Below are positions 42,060 through 54,200 of a DNA stretch of 64,000 bases, piece after piece. How positions within the stretch are numbered: position 1 is the first letter of the stretch; each line of letters opens with the position of its first letter. Below the pieces are notes generated by a model. That model was not told where the DNA came from, ran no database searches, and worked only from the letters and a program-made list of their open reading frames with translations. Both the position numbers and the translations under genes were made by a program. Origin of the DNA: Pseudo-nitzschia pungens (taxonomy: Eukaryota; Bacillariophyta; Bacillariophyceae; Bacillariales; Bacillariaceae); assembly GCA_037355855.1 (NCBI GenBank), contig CM074763.1, positions 3,224,001 to 3,288,000 of the forward strand. Reading direction: 5' to 3'.

Positions 42060-42482
42060 TACAGGATGCTAAGATGAGAACGGAACTGAAGAACCAAGAA
42101 GGCGATACTAAACAGGATGCTAGACAGGATGCTAGGCCCCTCAAGTAGGATTTGTACTGGATCTACATACCCCAACTCCTAGCAGCCCTATATTAGAAGA
42201 TATACAGGATGCTAAGATAAGAACGGAACTGAAGAACCAAGAAGGCGATACTAAACAGGATGCTAGAAAGGATGCTAGGCCCCTCAAGTAGGATTTGTAC
42301 TGGATCTACATACCCCAACTCTTAGCAGCCCTGTATTATAAGATATACAGGATGCTAAGATGAGAACGGAACTGAAGAACCAAAAAGGCGATACTAAACA
42401 GGATGCTAGACAGGATGCTAGGCCCCTCAAGTAGGATTTGTACTGGATCTACATACCCCAACTCCTAGCATCCTGTCTAGCA
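42060..42482 (+). repeat. 143-bp tandem array, three units
   Basis: Units start at about 42060, 42203 and 42346 (ACAGGATGCTAAGATGAGAA heads). A further part-unit lies on the other side of the LINE (about 31105-31219). Units contain ACAGGATGCTAG and CCCCTCAAGTAGGATTTGTA. Confidence 0.88.
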
Positions 42483-42529
42483 TCATCCTGTCAAGTGTCT
42501 CCATTAATCCTATAAAGTTCCGTCTCTAT

Positions 42530-42960
42530 CAACATACAATCATACAAACAGACGAACATACCAACGTATGAACAGACAAACATATGAACAGACGAACAGA
42601 CGAACATACAAACATACGAACAGACGAACATATAAGGATACGAACAGACGAACATTTGAACAGACGAACATATAATCATACCAACAGACCAACATACCAG
42701 AGTATGTACAGACGAACATATGAACAGATTAGCAGACGAACAGACGAGCATACCAACAGACAAGCAGACGAGCAGACGAACATAAAATCGTACGAACAGA
42801 CGAACGTAGCAATGTATGAACAGATGAACGTATGAAGTATGAAGACTGGTGTTAACAGACGAACAGACGAACATACAATCATATCAACAGACCAACATAC
42901 CAGTGTATGAACAGACGAACGTATGAACAGATGAACAGACGAACAAACGGGCTCTTTTCC
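42530..42960. repeat. Short-period tandem repeat (ACGAACAGACGAACAT family)
   Basis: Imperfect array of GAACAGACGAACATAC-type units. Minus-strand frames through it read MFVCSSV-type repeats and are artefacts of the period. Confidence 0.85.
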
Positions 42961-43219
42961 AAGGTAGGTACCTTGATCACGATATTTCTACAGGGTTTAT
43001 AGACCTTTTGTACCAGGAATGTCCAAATTTACAATATTTCCACGACTTCCTGATGCATGGCAAACCATGGCAAACTTATGTAAATGCAAAAAAGAACACA
43101 ATAATAACACGTAACGACACATCACAGCTCAGTCGAAACAGGTTGACAGCAAGCAGCAACATCAAACAGCAAGTGGCAAACAGCGAGTAGCAAACAGCAA
43201 ACAGCAGCGAAGCGTCGAT

Positions 43220-46200
43220 ATGGGGATAGGGTTTTGCTAGGTTCGACGCGTTGTTTTTGTACTGGAAAGAGATACCCTAGCGCAGCCAAGATAAAATCGA
43301 TAGAGCAGGGGGGGGGGGGCAGCGAGCAGTAGCAACGCGTTGATAATACAGGGTTTTGCTAGGTTCAACGCGTGGATTTTGTACTGTAAGGGGATACCCT
43401 AGCGCAGCCAAGACGAAATCGATATAGCAGCAAGCAGCAGCAACGCGACGATAATACAGGGGACAGCAGCAGCAACGCGTCGATAATACACGCGTCGATA
43501 ATACAGGGGACAGCAGCAGCAACACGTCGCAACGCGTCGATAATACAGGGGACAGCTAGTAACGCGTCGATACTGTACAGGGGACAGCGAGTAACGCGTC
43601 GATAATACAGGGGACAGCGAGTAACGCGTCGATAATACAACGCGTCGATAATACAGGGGACAGTGAGTAACGCGTCGATAATACAACGCGTCGATAATAC
43701 AGGGGACAGCAGCAGCAACGCGTCGATAATACAACGCGTCGATAATACAGGGGACAGCGAGTAACGCGTCGATAATACAACGCGTCGATAATACAGGGGA
43801 CAGCGAGTAACGCGTCGATACTGTACAGGGGACAGCGAGTAACGCGTCGATAATACAGGGGACAGCGAGTAACGCGTCGATAATACAACGCGTCGATAAT
43901 ACAGGGGACAGTAACGCGTCGATAATACAACAGGGGACAGCAGCAAGCAACGCGTCGATAATACGACAGGGGACAGCAGCAAGCAACGCGTCAACGCGTC
44001 GATAATAATACAGGGGACAGCAGCAAGCAACGCGTCGATAATATAGGGGATAGCTAGCAACGCGTCGATAATACAACGCGTCGATAATACGACAGGGGAC
44101 AGCAGCAGCAACGCGTCGATAATACAGGGGATAGCTAGCAACGCGTCGATAATACGACAGGGGACAGCGAGCAACGCGTCGATATACAGGGGATAGTAAC
44201 GCGTCGATTTGCAGGGGAGCAAATAACATACATGGGTTTTGCTAGGTTCGACGCGTGGATTATGTACTGTAAGGGGATACCCTAGCGCAGCCAAGACGAA
44301 ATCGATACAGCAGCGAGCAGCAGCAAAGCGTCAATATATTACAGGGGATAGCAAACAGCAGCAGCAAGCAGCAACGCGTCAATAATACAGCAAGCACCAG
44401 CAAGCAGCAACGCGTCGATAATACAGGTCGGACAGCAAGCAGTAACGCGTCGATTTGCACGGGAGCAAATAACATACATGGGTTTTGCTAGGTTGGACGC
44501 GTGGATTTTGTACTGTAAAGAGATACCCCAGCGCAGCCAAGACAAAATCGATATAGCAGGGGGGGGACAGCAACAGCAACGCGTTGATAATACAGGGGGG
44601 GGGACAGCAAGGAGCAAATAACAACATACAGGGTTTTGCTAGGTTGGACGCGTGGATTATGTACTGTAAAGGGATACCCTAGCGCAGCCAAGACAAAATC
44701 GATATAGCAGGCGGGGACAGCAACAGCAACGCGTCGATAATACGGTGAACAGCAAGCAGCAGCAACGCGTCGATAATACAGGGGACAGCAACACGTCGCA
44801 ACGCGTCGATATACTACAGGGGGGACAGCAACAGCAACGCGTCGATCATACAACGCGTAGATAAGACAGCAAGCAGCAGCAACGCGTCGATAATACAGGG
44901 GACAGCAACACGTCGCAACGCGTAGATAATACAACGCGTAGATAATACAGGGGACAGCAAGCAGCAGCAACGCGTTGATAATACAACGCGTCGATAATAC
45001 GGTGAACAGCAAGCAGCAGCAACGCGTCGATAATACAGGGGACAGCAACAGCAACGCGTCGATAATACAACGCATAGATAATACAGGGGACAGCAAGCAG
45101 CAGCAACGCGTAGATAATACAACGCGTCGATAATACAAAGGACAACAAGCAGCAGCAACGCGTTGATAATACAACGCGTCGATAATACAGGGGACAGCAA
45201 GCAGCAGCAACGCGTAGATAATACAACGCGTCGATAATACAAAGGACAACAAGCAGCAGCAACGCGTTGATAATACAACGCGTCGATAATACAGGGGACA
45301 GCAAGCAGAGCGTTGATAATACAGGGGGGACAGCAAGCAGCAGCAGCGAGCAGCGAATAACGTATTGGGTTTTGCTACTAGGTCCGACGCGTTGTTTTTG
45401 TACTGTAAAGAGATACCCTAGCGCAGCCAAAACAAAATCGATACAGCAGGGGGGGGACAGCAAGCAGCAGCAAACACCAAGCAGCGAATAACGTATTGGG
45501 TTTTGCTAGGTCCGACGCTTTGTTTTTGTACTGTAAAGGGATACCCTAGCGCAGCCAAGATAAAATCGATATAGCAGGGGGGGGGACAGCACGGAGCAGC
45601 AAAGCGTCGATATACAGGGGACAGCAAGCAGCAACGCGTCGATAATACGGTGAACAGCACGGAGCAGCAAAGCGTCGATATACAGGGGACAGCAAGCAGC
45701 AACGCGTCGATAATACGGTGAACAGCAAGCAGCAGCAACGCGTCGATAATACAGGTGACAGCAACACGTCGCAACGCGTCGATAATACAGGGGACAGCAA
45801 GCAGCAGCAAGCAGCAAGCAGCAAGCAGCAACGCGTCGATAATACGGTGAACAGCAAGCAGCAGCAACGCGTCGATAATACAGGGGACAGCAAGCAGCAG
45901 CAAGCAGCAACGCGTCGATAATACGGTGAACAGCAAGCAGCAGCAACGCGTCGATAATACAGGGGACAGCAACACGTCGCAACGCGTCGATAATACAGGG
46001 GACAGCAAGCAGCAACGCGTCGATAATACGGGGGGGACAGCAAGCAGCAGCAGCGAGCAGCGAATAACGTACTGGGTTTTGCTAGGTCGGACGCGTTGTT
46101 TTTCTACTGTAAAGAGATACCCTAGCGCAGCCAAGATAAAATCGATATAGCAGCAAGCAGCAGCAACGCATTGATATTACAGGGGTTTTGCTAGGTTCGA

Positions 46201-48180
46201 CGCGTTGTTTTTGTACTGGAAAGGCATACCCTAGCGCAGCCAAGACAAAAGCGATACAGCGGGGGGAAAGCAAGCAGCAGCAGCGCGTTGATATACAAGG
46301 GGTTTTGCTAGGTCCGACGCGTTGTTTTTGTACTGGAAAGGCATACCCTAGCACAGCCAAGACAAAAGCGATATAGCAGCAAGCAGCAGCAACGCGTTGA
46401 TATTACAGGGGGGACGGCAAGCAGCAGCAGCAGCAAGCAGCAACGCATCGATAATACAGGGGGGGACGGCAAGCAGCAGCAGCAAGCAGCAACGTGTCGA
46501 TAATACAGGGGGGGACAGCAAGCAGCAGCAAGCAGCAACGCAACGATAATACAGGGGGGACAGCAAGCAGCAACGCGTCAATAATACAGGGGGGACAGCA
46601 AGCAGCAGCAAGCAGCAACGCGTCGATAATACAAGGGGGCAGCAAGCAGCAAGCAACGCGTCGATAATACAGGGGGGACAGCAAGCAGCAACAAGCAGCA
46701 ACGTGTCAATAATACAGGGGACAGCAAACAGCAACGCGTCAATAATACAGGGGACAGCAACGCGTTGATAATACAGGGGACAGCAATGCGTTGATATACG
46801 GCGAACAACAACGCGTCGATAATACAGGGACAGCAGCAGCAACGCGTCAATCTACAACAAAAACACTTGATATGCAGCAAGCGTCAATATACAGGGGAGC
46901 AGCGAGCAGCGAGCAGCAAGCAGCAAGCAGCGAATAACGTACGAGGGTTTCGCTGGGTTCGACGCGTGGATTATGTACTGCAAAGAGAGATAAAGGCGAT
47001 ACAGTAGGGGGGGAACAGCAAGCAGCAAATAGAAGCAAAGCGTTTATATTACAGGGGGGGACAGCAAGCAGCAGCAAGGTGTTCGATATACAGCAAACAG
47101 CAGCGAGCAGCGAATAATGTATTGGGTTTTGCTAGGTCCGACGCGTGGATTTTGTACTGTAAGGGGATACCCTAGCGCAGCCAAGACAAAAGCGATATAG
47201 CAACAAGCAGCAACGCGTTGATAATACAAGGGTTTTGCTAGGTCCGACGCGTGGATTTTGTACTGTAAGGGGATACCCTAGCGCAGCCAAGACAAAAGCG
47301 ATATAGCAACAAGCAGCAACGCGTCGATAATACAGGGTGGACAGCAAGCAGCAGCAAGCAGCTACGTGTCGATAATACAGGGGGGAGAGCAAGCAGCAAG
47401 CAGCAAGCAGCAACGCGTCGATAATACAACGCGTAGATAATACAGGGGACAGCAAGCAGCAGCAACGCGTCGATAATACAACGCGTCGATAATACAGGGG
47501 ACAGCAGCAACGCGTCGATAATACAACGCGTCGATACTATACAGGGGACAGCAGCAACGCGTAGATAATACAGGGGACAGCAGCAGCAACGCGTCGATAA
47601 TACAGGGGACAGCAGCAGCAACGCGTCGATAATACAGGGGACAGCAGCAGCAACGCGTCGATAATACAACGCCTACATAATACAGGGGACAGCAGCAACG
47701 CTGTCGATAATACAACGGTTACATAATACAGGGGACAGCAGCAGCAACGCGTTGATAATACAACGCGTCGACACTATACAGGGGACGCAGCAACGCGTCG
47801 ATAATACAGGGGACAGCAGCAGCAACGCGTTGATAATACAACGCGTACATAATACAGGGGACAGCAGCAACGCGTCGATAGTATACAGGGGACAGCAGCA
47901 GCAACGCGTCGATAATACAACGCCTACATAATACAGGGGACAGCAGCAGCAACGCGTCGATAATACAGGGGACAGCAGCAGCAACGCGTCGATAATACAA
48001 CGCCTACATAATACAGGGGACAGCAGCAGCAACGCGTCGATAATACAACGCGTCGATACTATACAGGGGACAGCAGCAGCAACGCGTCAATAATACAGGG
48101 GACAGCAACAACGCGTCGATAATACAACGCCTACATAATACAAGGGACAGCAGCAACGCGTCGATACTATAGGGGACACC
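43220..48180. repeat. 5-kb composite satellite rich in ACGCGTCGATAATACA
   Basis: Basic unit ACGCGTCGATAATACAGGGG plus CAGCAG/CAAGCAG spacers of varying length, often doubled. About a dozen times a ~85-bp cassette is interspersed (for example near 43225, 43345, 44230, 44478, 44630, 45365, 45497, 46073, 46188, 46305, 46945, 47123 and 47231): GGGTTTTGCTAGGTTCGACG ... GATACCCTAGCGCAGCCAAG. The cassette can pair GCTAGG with CCTAGC around a ~36-bp loop. Several G-runs of 7-10 occur. All frames are open by repetition; no gene is supported. Confidence 0.9.
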
Positions 48181-48910
48181 GAATCAATCCTCGTAATCCA
48201 CTAATAAAAAATTGTACGTAATCTTACCTCGTCGTAATCCACTAATAAAAAATTGTATGATTTTGAACATGGTAGTAAGAATTACAGACTGATTCATACA
48301 TACTCTACGTATTACGTATGGTACCAAAACTCAATGCAACATTTAAAAAAATTCCCTTGTTTTTTAGGGATTTATTTTACCGAATCATCAATCCTCGTAA
48401 TCCACTAATAAAAAATTGTACGATTTTGAACATGGTAGTAAAAATTACAGACTGATTCATACATAAGTTACTGTACGTATTACGTATGGAACCAAAACTC
48501 AATTCGATGCTCGTAAGGTCCGTAATTACTAGTACTAATTACCGCACTCATGCCATCTAATACCATATTAGCAGTAGCTACTACGTAGTAGTACATAAGA
48601 CCAAACAAAATCCTTTCGTATTTACTGATTCTAGGCTCATTCCTGGATGAATCTAATACTACTGCCACTGCTGCTAGTAGTAACCAAACCAAAATCTATC
48701 CCTATTTGATTCTAGACATGTCCCTCTAGATGAATCTACTACTACTCCTGCCACTACTCTAGTAGTGCTGGTACTAGCTGATTAAAGTACCGCCGGTAAT
48801 CTTACCTCGTAGTAATCCACTAATAAAAAATTGTATGATTTTGAACATGGTAGTAAAAATTACAGACTGATTCATACATACTGTACGTATTACGTACGGT
48901 ACGGTACCAA
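48181..48910. repeat. Three copies of a TTACG-type repeat of about 110 bp
   Basis: Copies near 48230-48330, 48380-48500 and 48810-48910 share AATCCACTAATAAAAAATTG, GATTTTGAACATGGTAGTAA and ATTACAGACTGATTCATACA. No gene. Confidence 0.8.
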
Positions 48911-50180
48911 AACTCAATTACCGTGTTGTTACTCATGCCATATTAGTCCTACCATACCGGTACTACATATCAACCACACACATACGTACGGTATCAAAAC
49001 CACTAAGGTTACCGTACCGGTAGAGGTACGAAATCAGAAAATTTTCATTAAAAACCAGCATCACAACTCCGACGAAAATATATTATGCCAACTTGTCACA
49101 AAAACAAGTAATACTACAACTGCGACAAACACATACTATGCCAACTGATTCAAAAACAGATCAATTAATAAAGCTATTTCCTATTAAAAACATCTAAAAT
49201 ATCTATTTGCATAACAAAGAATGCCGGAGTTTTTAAGCGTTGATTTTGAGCTAGAGCTACGCATAAGAAACAGCTTTTTTTTATTTTTACCAAAATCCGG
49301 TTTCTCACACTCTTCCTACTTCTTAAGGAAGTAAATAAAAGCTCCGTTGTCAATCCTACAAGAGTTAAGGATTATTTCTTACAACTCCACTAATTTTGCG
49401 ACAACCAAAGCAGAGTAAGGTTACTGCCGTATTTTTGAATGGACATAGGTCCCCACGGGAAGTTCATGATCGAATAACTCTAAACAATGATACGTCCGTG
49501 CTGACTTAAGTATGAAAACGGGAGCTTTGATATGCTGCTAGATTGGTAGTATGAGAGCGAAAGAATAAAGGTTGCCACTGAAGTGCGCAACTATGTTTTG
49601 TGAAAACAGGCCAAGTTCTAGCTAGCTACTAACAGTTCTTGGAAAGAAGCTACTGGTGGTGTCAAAGGCTTTTTGACATGCACAAAAATCGTGCAGTTAG
49701 GAAAATAGGTTGAGCCCAAAACGATGATTTGACGTCGTTGGAAATGAAACACAAGAAGCATTAGTACGAGGGCAACGAACTCAATCTGCATCCACGAAGC
49801 AAATTTTGCAAGCCTAGTACCGAAGCAGAAGCACCACACTTTAGTGTTGGAGTTACTCCCTCCAGATTGTTGTACAAGTGTGGTGCATTGTCAATAAGGT
49901 ATTTTCGACAATTTTAGATAACGGCTCTCTGAACTACAGAGAGGAGTGACCTCAATAACAGACATAAATGAAAGTAAGTATAACATGTGAAAATCATTAA
50001 GCTGCCATCACTAAAAAACATTATCAAGTTATTAGTGCTAATAATATGATAGTGTGGATCACTTGAACTCAGTGAAACCACGAGTGTTCGAAATGACAAG
50101 CTTTAAAAAGTATAAATACTTCATGTGGAAAATTGATTTTGAAAAGGGACTTTGGGTTCACTTCTTTTAAGGAAAGGCTC
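48911..50180. other. Intergenic AT-rich region
   Basis: No gene, RNA gene or clear repeat recognised. Short frames of 60-105 codons are not protein-like. Confidence 0.5.
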
Positions 50181-50184
50181 AAAC

Positions 50185-50735
50185 ACTTGACAAAAGCTGT
50201 GGACATCGGATCACTTTATGACAGCATTCCGTGCGAGAGAAGTCTTGCAAGTGTTGACCTATATATACTTGTTTGTTCATTGTGCGTTCGGTGCAGTAAT
50301 GGGCAAGGGCGAGTTGTACGTGGAGAATTCAACCCTTACCAAGCCAATTGATGAGAGCGCTATCACTGGATAAAAAGCTCTGAACATCGGAACACTTTAT
50401 GACACCATTCAGGGCGAAACATCTTGCAAGTGTTGACCTATACATTCTTGTTTGTTCACGGTGTGTTCGGTGCAGTGATGGGCAAGGGCGAGTTGTACGT
50501 GGAGAATTCAATAATACTTCCCAAGCCATTTGATGCGAGCGCGATTACTTGACAAAAAGCTCTGGACATCGTATCACCTTATGACACCATTCAGGGCGAG
50601 AAGTCTTGCAAGTGTTGACCTATACATACTTGTTTGTTTACTGTATGTTCGGTCCAATGATGGGCAAGGGGGAGTTGTACGTGGAAAACTCAATCATACT
50701 TCCCAAGCCAATTGATGCGAGTGCAGAGCGACGAA
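50185..50735 (+). repeat. 187-bp tandem repeat, three units
   Basis: Three imperfect units, each with CTTGCAAGTGTTGACCTATA, a CTTGTTTGTTCA stretch, GGGCAAGGGCGAGTTGTACG, and an AAGCCAATTGATGCGAG-like end. Frames within it are repeat artefacts. Confidence 0.88.
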
Positions 50736-51056
50736 TCTTAACAATACAGAGCCGCTGTTTCTCTAGACCGCACCAAAACAGGGCGAACCGGGCAGGGTCC
50801 GCGGCTTAGCATGGGGAACAATCAAGATGGTTTCGATTCTACCAAAGTTGTTATCGATGACGTTGGGAAAATTTCGCTCGAAGTCGGAAGCAGTTTTGCT
50901 CATCGAGGTTTGGTGCGATGCTGTTATCACTCCTGTTCGTGACGTCTCTGTACGCCGACCAACATGGTGGAAACGCATCGGCAGTCTTGAAAAGAGAGAT
51001 ATACTCCCGTTTATTTAGTGTTGTGTCTTGTTGCGTTGCGTTCCAAGACAAGGCGC
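50736..51056. other. Region 3' of the kinase gene
   Basis: Probably the kinase 3' UTR and spacer. Nothing else seen. Confidence 0.4.
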
Positions 51057-52280
51057 TTATCGCAGCATCCGGGCCGCTTCGACCCAGAGACAGTTGTGAA
51101 CCTGGTCCCTGTTCCATCGCTGTGTGGGATCCAGCCTGAGAACTCCCTCTAGCAGATCGGAAACGTTGGGGTTCAGTTCGATGCACTTTTCGGCGAGGGT
51201 CCGGAGGTCTGATGCCGAGGGTTCCCGGTCCAGAATCTCCGCGGTCCGCTCGTTGACCGACATGCGGGAGAGTCCCCCGGCCATCACAAGGTATTGGAAG
51301 CGGAGATCGGTCGGCAGGCCCACCTCCCAGGCGATCTCCCCCGTCACGAGATTGAAGAGGATGACGGCCGAGCTCCAAAGGTCGCACGCCGTGGCCCCAA
51401 AGTAATGGAAACCCGTGACGATCTCGGGCGGGAGGTAGTGCTGTTTCCCGTAAAAGCCCTCCCCGATGCGTGTCGTCAAATCACCGGATGGTATTCGAAA
51501 AGACATGGCGAGGTCGTTGAAGACGATGCGACCGTTCCCGAGGACCATACAGTTGTCGGGACTCAGGTCTCGGTGACACACGCCGTTTCGATGTAGGTAG
51601 TCCATGTTTTCCAGGATGTTGTAGAAGATCGAAGCCATGCTCTCAAAATTCTCTCCAATGGCGTCCCTTTTGCTCCTATCGAAAATCCAATTTACCAGGC
51701 TTCCTCCCTCGCAATACGGAGTGATAATGTACAAATAGTCGTCGTCTTGCAGCACCTCGACTAGACCCAGGACGTGGTGGTTATCCCCTAACCAGTCCAT
51801 TCGTTGGATTTCCTTGTAGGGATTCTCGTTCCCTCCCAGTCTCAGGTACTCGTTCACCACGGCCCTGGACAACCGCTTGATGGCAACCTTCTCGGCCTTC
51901 TCTTCCGTCGGCATCTGGAAGACCTGTTCCTGGATTCTCGGCAGTATGACTCCGAAGTAAATCATCCCCCATCCCGCACCGTGGTGGTCCAAAGAGACCG
52001 GAGCGACTTCTGGGATCCGCAGGTAGGCTTGGCGGCAAGTTTGGGGATTTGAGTTGACCACGTCGATCTGCACGTTGGACCTGACGGTGGGAGCGCTACC
52101 ATCGTTGTGATAATCGGGCGGCACCACCCATACATCTGGAGGGTTTGTGATGCACGGATCGAACACGAGATCTTCAAAGTGTTCCTCTATTGGAGGATTC
52201 CCCGTCATATTTCCTTGGTCTCCGTCCTCCGTTTTCCGATTCTTGTCCAAGGCCGCCAAGTCTTGCTCACAAACTCTCAA
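51057..52280 (-). CDS. Protein kinase with DLA in place of DFG, 5' end unresolved
   Basis: 383 aa from the first in-frame ATG (52208). The frame is open and protein-like up to 52340, so an upstream exon is likely. Motifs: EKVAIKRL with the catalytic Lys; candidate helix-C Glu (YKEIQRM); hinge ITPYCEGGSL; HRDLSPDNC catalytic loop; FNDLA at the DFG position, Asp kept but Gly replaced; LPPEIV; CDLWSSAVILF; DPTQRWN. The whole Ser/Thr-type kinase domain is present. The N-terminal ~120 residues are acidic and unrecognised. The protein is probably active, since Lys, HRD Asp and the metal-binding Asp remain. The substrate and pathway are unknown. The nearest upstream gene lies 3.7 kb away. Confidence 0.8.
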   Translation of the reverse strand: MRVCEQDLAALDKNRKTEDGDQGNMTGNPPIEEHFEDLVFDPCITNPPDVWVVPPDYHNDGSAPTVRSNVQIDVVNSNPQTCRQAYLRIPEVAPVSLDHHGAGWGMIYFGVILPRIQEQVFQMPTEEKAEKVAIKRLSRAVVNEYLRLGGNENPYKEIQRMDWLGDNHHVLGLVEVLQDDDYLYIITPYCEGGSLVNWIFDRSKRDAIGENFESMASIFYNILENMDYLHRNGVCHRDLSPDNCMVLGNGRIVFNDLAMSFRIPSGDLTTRIGEGFYGKQHYLPPEIVTGFHYFGATACDLWSSAVILFNLVTGEIAWEVGLPTDLRFQYLVMAGGLSRMSVNERTAEILDREPSASDLRTLAEKCIELNPNVSDLLEGVLRLDPTQRWNRDQVHNCLWVEAARMLR

Positions 52281-52342
52281 GGCCTCTCTCGGTGGTTCAA
52301 TGCCAACTGTGTACTTGGGTTCTTGCTGCTTGGTATGCGTTT

Positions 52343-53709
52343 AAGTTAGATGTGTTAATAGAGCTGTTATCGGTAGGGTTAAACAGTCCAACTCTTCTAT
52401 GATTTACTCGTGCTTTTGTTGGCGATTTACGTTGATAGGCTTACAACGAACTTGAAACTGCAAGGTGAGCGGTGAACAGCACAATGCCGATGAACGACGA
52501 AGAAAGGTTTATGGTTGCTCGTACGACTTAAAGTATTACGACTACATACGGCATGCATTGTAGCCTATCGGATAGGGGAATAATCTGACACATATCACTG
52601 GGAAGTGAAGTAACCCTACAAAGTAACCTTACTCGTACTGCGATGAAAAGATCCCTAAGTAAATAATGCATCAAACGTAGTTCCGCACTTCAGGACCGAG
52701 GTGCGATAGCACGAATGACCGATTTTGAATTTTGCTGATGGATTCATTCCATACGTGTGCGTTGTCCATTAATTTTACCTGTAGAGCTACTCTACAGTAA
52801 GGTTTTTACGGTACACGAACGTATTCATTTATTCATATCGGTAGAGGCATTACGTAACTTACCGGTAGTGTACGAGTAGACTGTTTCTCTGAAAACATTA
52901 TTTTCGTACTTCGTAATTTTAAAAGAATTTACGAGAAAAAATATTTATTTTTTGAGAAATGATAAAGATTTTACGAATGTACGATTAAACGTACTTCTAC
53001 TACTGTAAGGTTTACCTGTATGCATCTTGTTTTCAAAAAAAAATTCGCGCATCTTGCGAATCAGTAACGACGATACAGTATCGGTCATGGTACGAACCTC
53101 ACGCAAGATCACCCTTGTATGTTCTCCGAGGCACATTGCGCAGTGTGGTGGACAGTGCGAATCACTCTGGCAACCAACTTGCTTGGAGTCATGGCATTTC
53201 ATAATAATAAAAATAACAATAATAACTGCGTTGTTGGGCGAACTGCCCACAGCCTTCTTGTTGGTGACCTTGCTTCTTCTTGTTGTTCTCAAACAAGAAT
53301 TGTGGAATAGTAGTAGCTACTACTACTACTACTACTAGTACTACTAGTAGTAGTAGTACTGCTAGCTAGTAGTAGTACTAGTAGTCCTACTCCTCCTACT
53401 ACTACACACACCTGCTCCTGCTGGGCAGCGGCAGTATGATGACCCACCCCATGGCACTTCCTCATCTCTCTATTGAATACTGTTCAACGGCTACCAAATA
53501 TGTACTGTGGTCCCTCTTGCTGCAGTTGAAAGCTCTGAGCCAGACCTATTGCTGAAACACCACTAGTAATATGTTCCAATAACAATTGCAAGTGGCACCA
53601 TGCCAACCATGTAAGCCTCCTTTTGATCACCAAGTAGTAGTAGTAGTAGTACAAGTACAATCCTGACAAAGAAAACAAAATTTCAAAGGCATCATGCTTG
53701 CTTACTAAT
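52343..53709. other. Intergenic region upstream of the kinase
   Basis: No gene supported; it may hold a small 5' exon of the kinase (a GTTGTAAGCC donor follows an open ATG frame from about 52557). A TAC/TAG trinucleotide run lies at about 53310-53410. Confidence 0.4.
53310..53410. repeat. TAC/TAG trinucleotide microsatellite
   Basis: Alternating runs of CTA, CTAGTA and GTA; self-complementary in parts. Confidence 0.8.
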
Positions 53710-54200
53710 GTAAAGATTTCGCTCGTCAGCAAAACAGGGAGAGCAGCAACAACAGTACAGCACAGAGTGCTGGCAAATAGTGAGACTACAGAGGATACTG
53801 TTCAAACACTTTTGCATATACCATGAGCACACTAGCTACCACTCTAGAGGTACGTTAGAGACGTCAAGTATGGATTCCGGGCATGATGTGTTCTTTTAGA
53901 GGTTTAAACTGAGAGTATTCCAAAGAGTGAGAGCTTTTGGATGATTGTTCTGTACCGTATCGCTGATTCGTATGTTAGTAAAGGGTCAGGGTACGTAGGT
54001 CCAGTACTTAATTGAACGTACTGACCGTACCTTTTACTGACGCCTGACACCTGTACTGTAGCGTACGCACTGTACGCCGTAGCACTTGATCGATGCGCTC
54101 GCTAACTCGCTCGCTTGTGAACTGACTGCAGGGGCTGGGTATCTGGTGGTTATAGTACAAATCGTACACAATGACTATACCCTGACGGTAAGTAGCATAA
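53710..54200 (+). mobile_element. Diverged solo-LTR-like copy of the copia LTR family
   Basis: Shares with the LTR at 19811 the order CGCTCGTCAGC, GTGCTGGCAAA, TCTAGAGGTACGT, GGGCATGATG, GCTAACTCGCT, GGGGCTGGGTATC, ACAATGAC and CCTGACGGTA, with many differences between. No coding interior is attached. Confidence 0.6.

Noticed and set aside
42491..42882. Frames rich in MFVCSSV in the 42.5-42.9 kb array
   Set aside because: Direct product of the short-period repeat.
43225..47310. The 85-bp cassette as a tRNA-derived SINE (GGTTCGACG like a B box)
   Set aside because: No A box at the right distance and no cloverleaf can be drawn.
43365..48032. Long minus-strand frames of 90-310 codons reading YYRRVAAAVPCIIDAL-type repeats
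   Set aside because: They occur in several frames at once and simply translate the satellite; no start context, domain or non-repeat part supports a gene.
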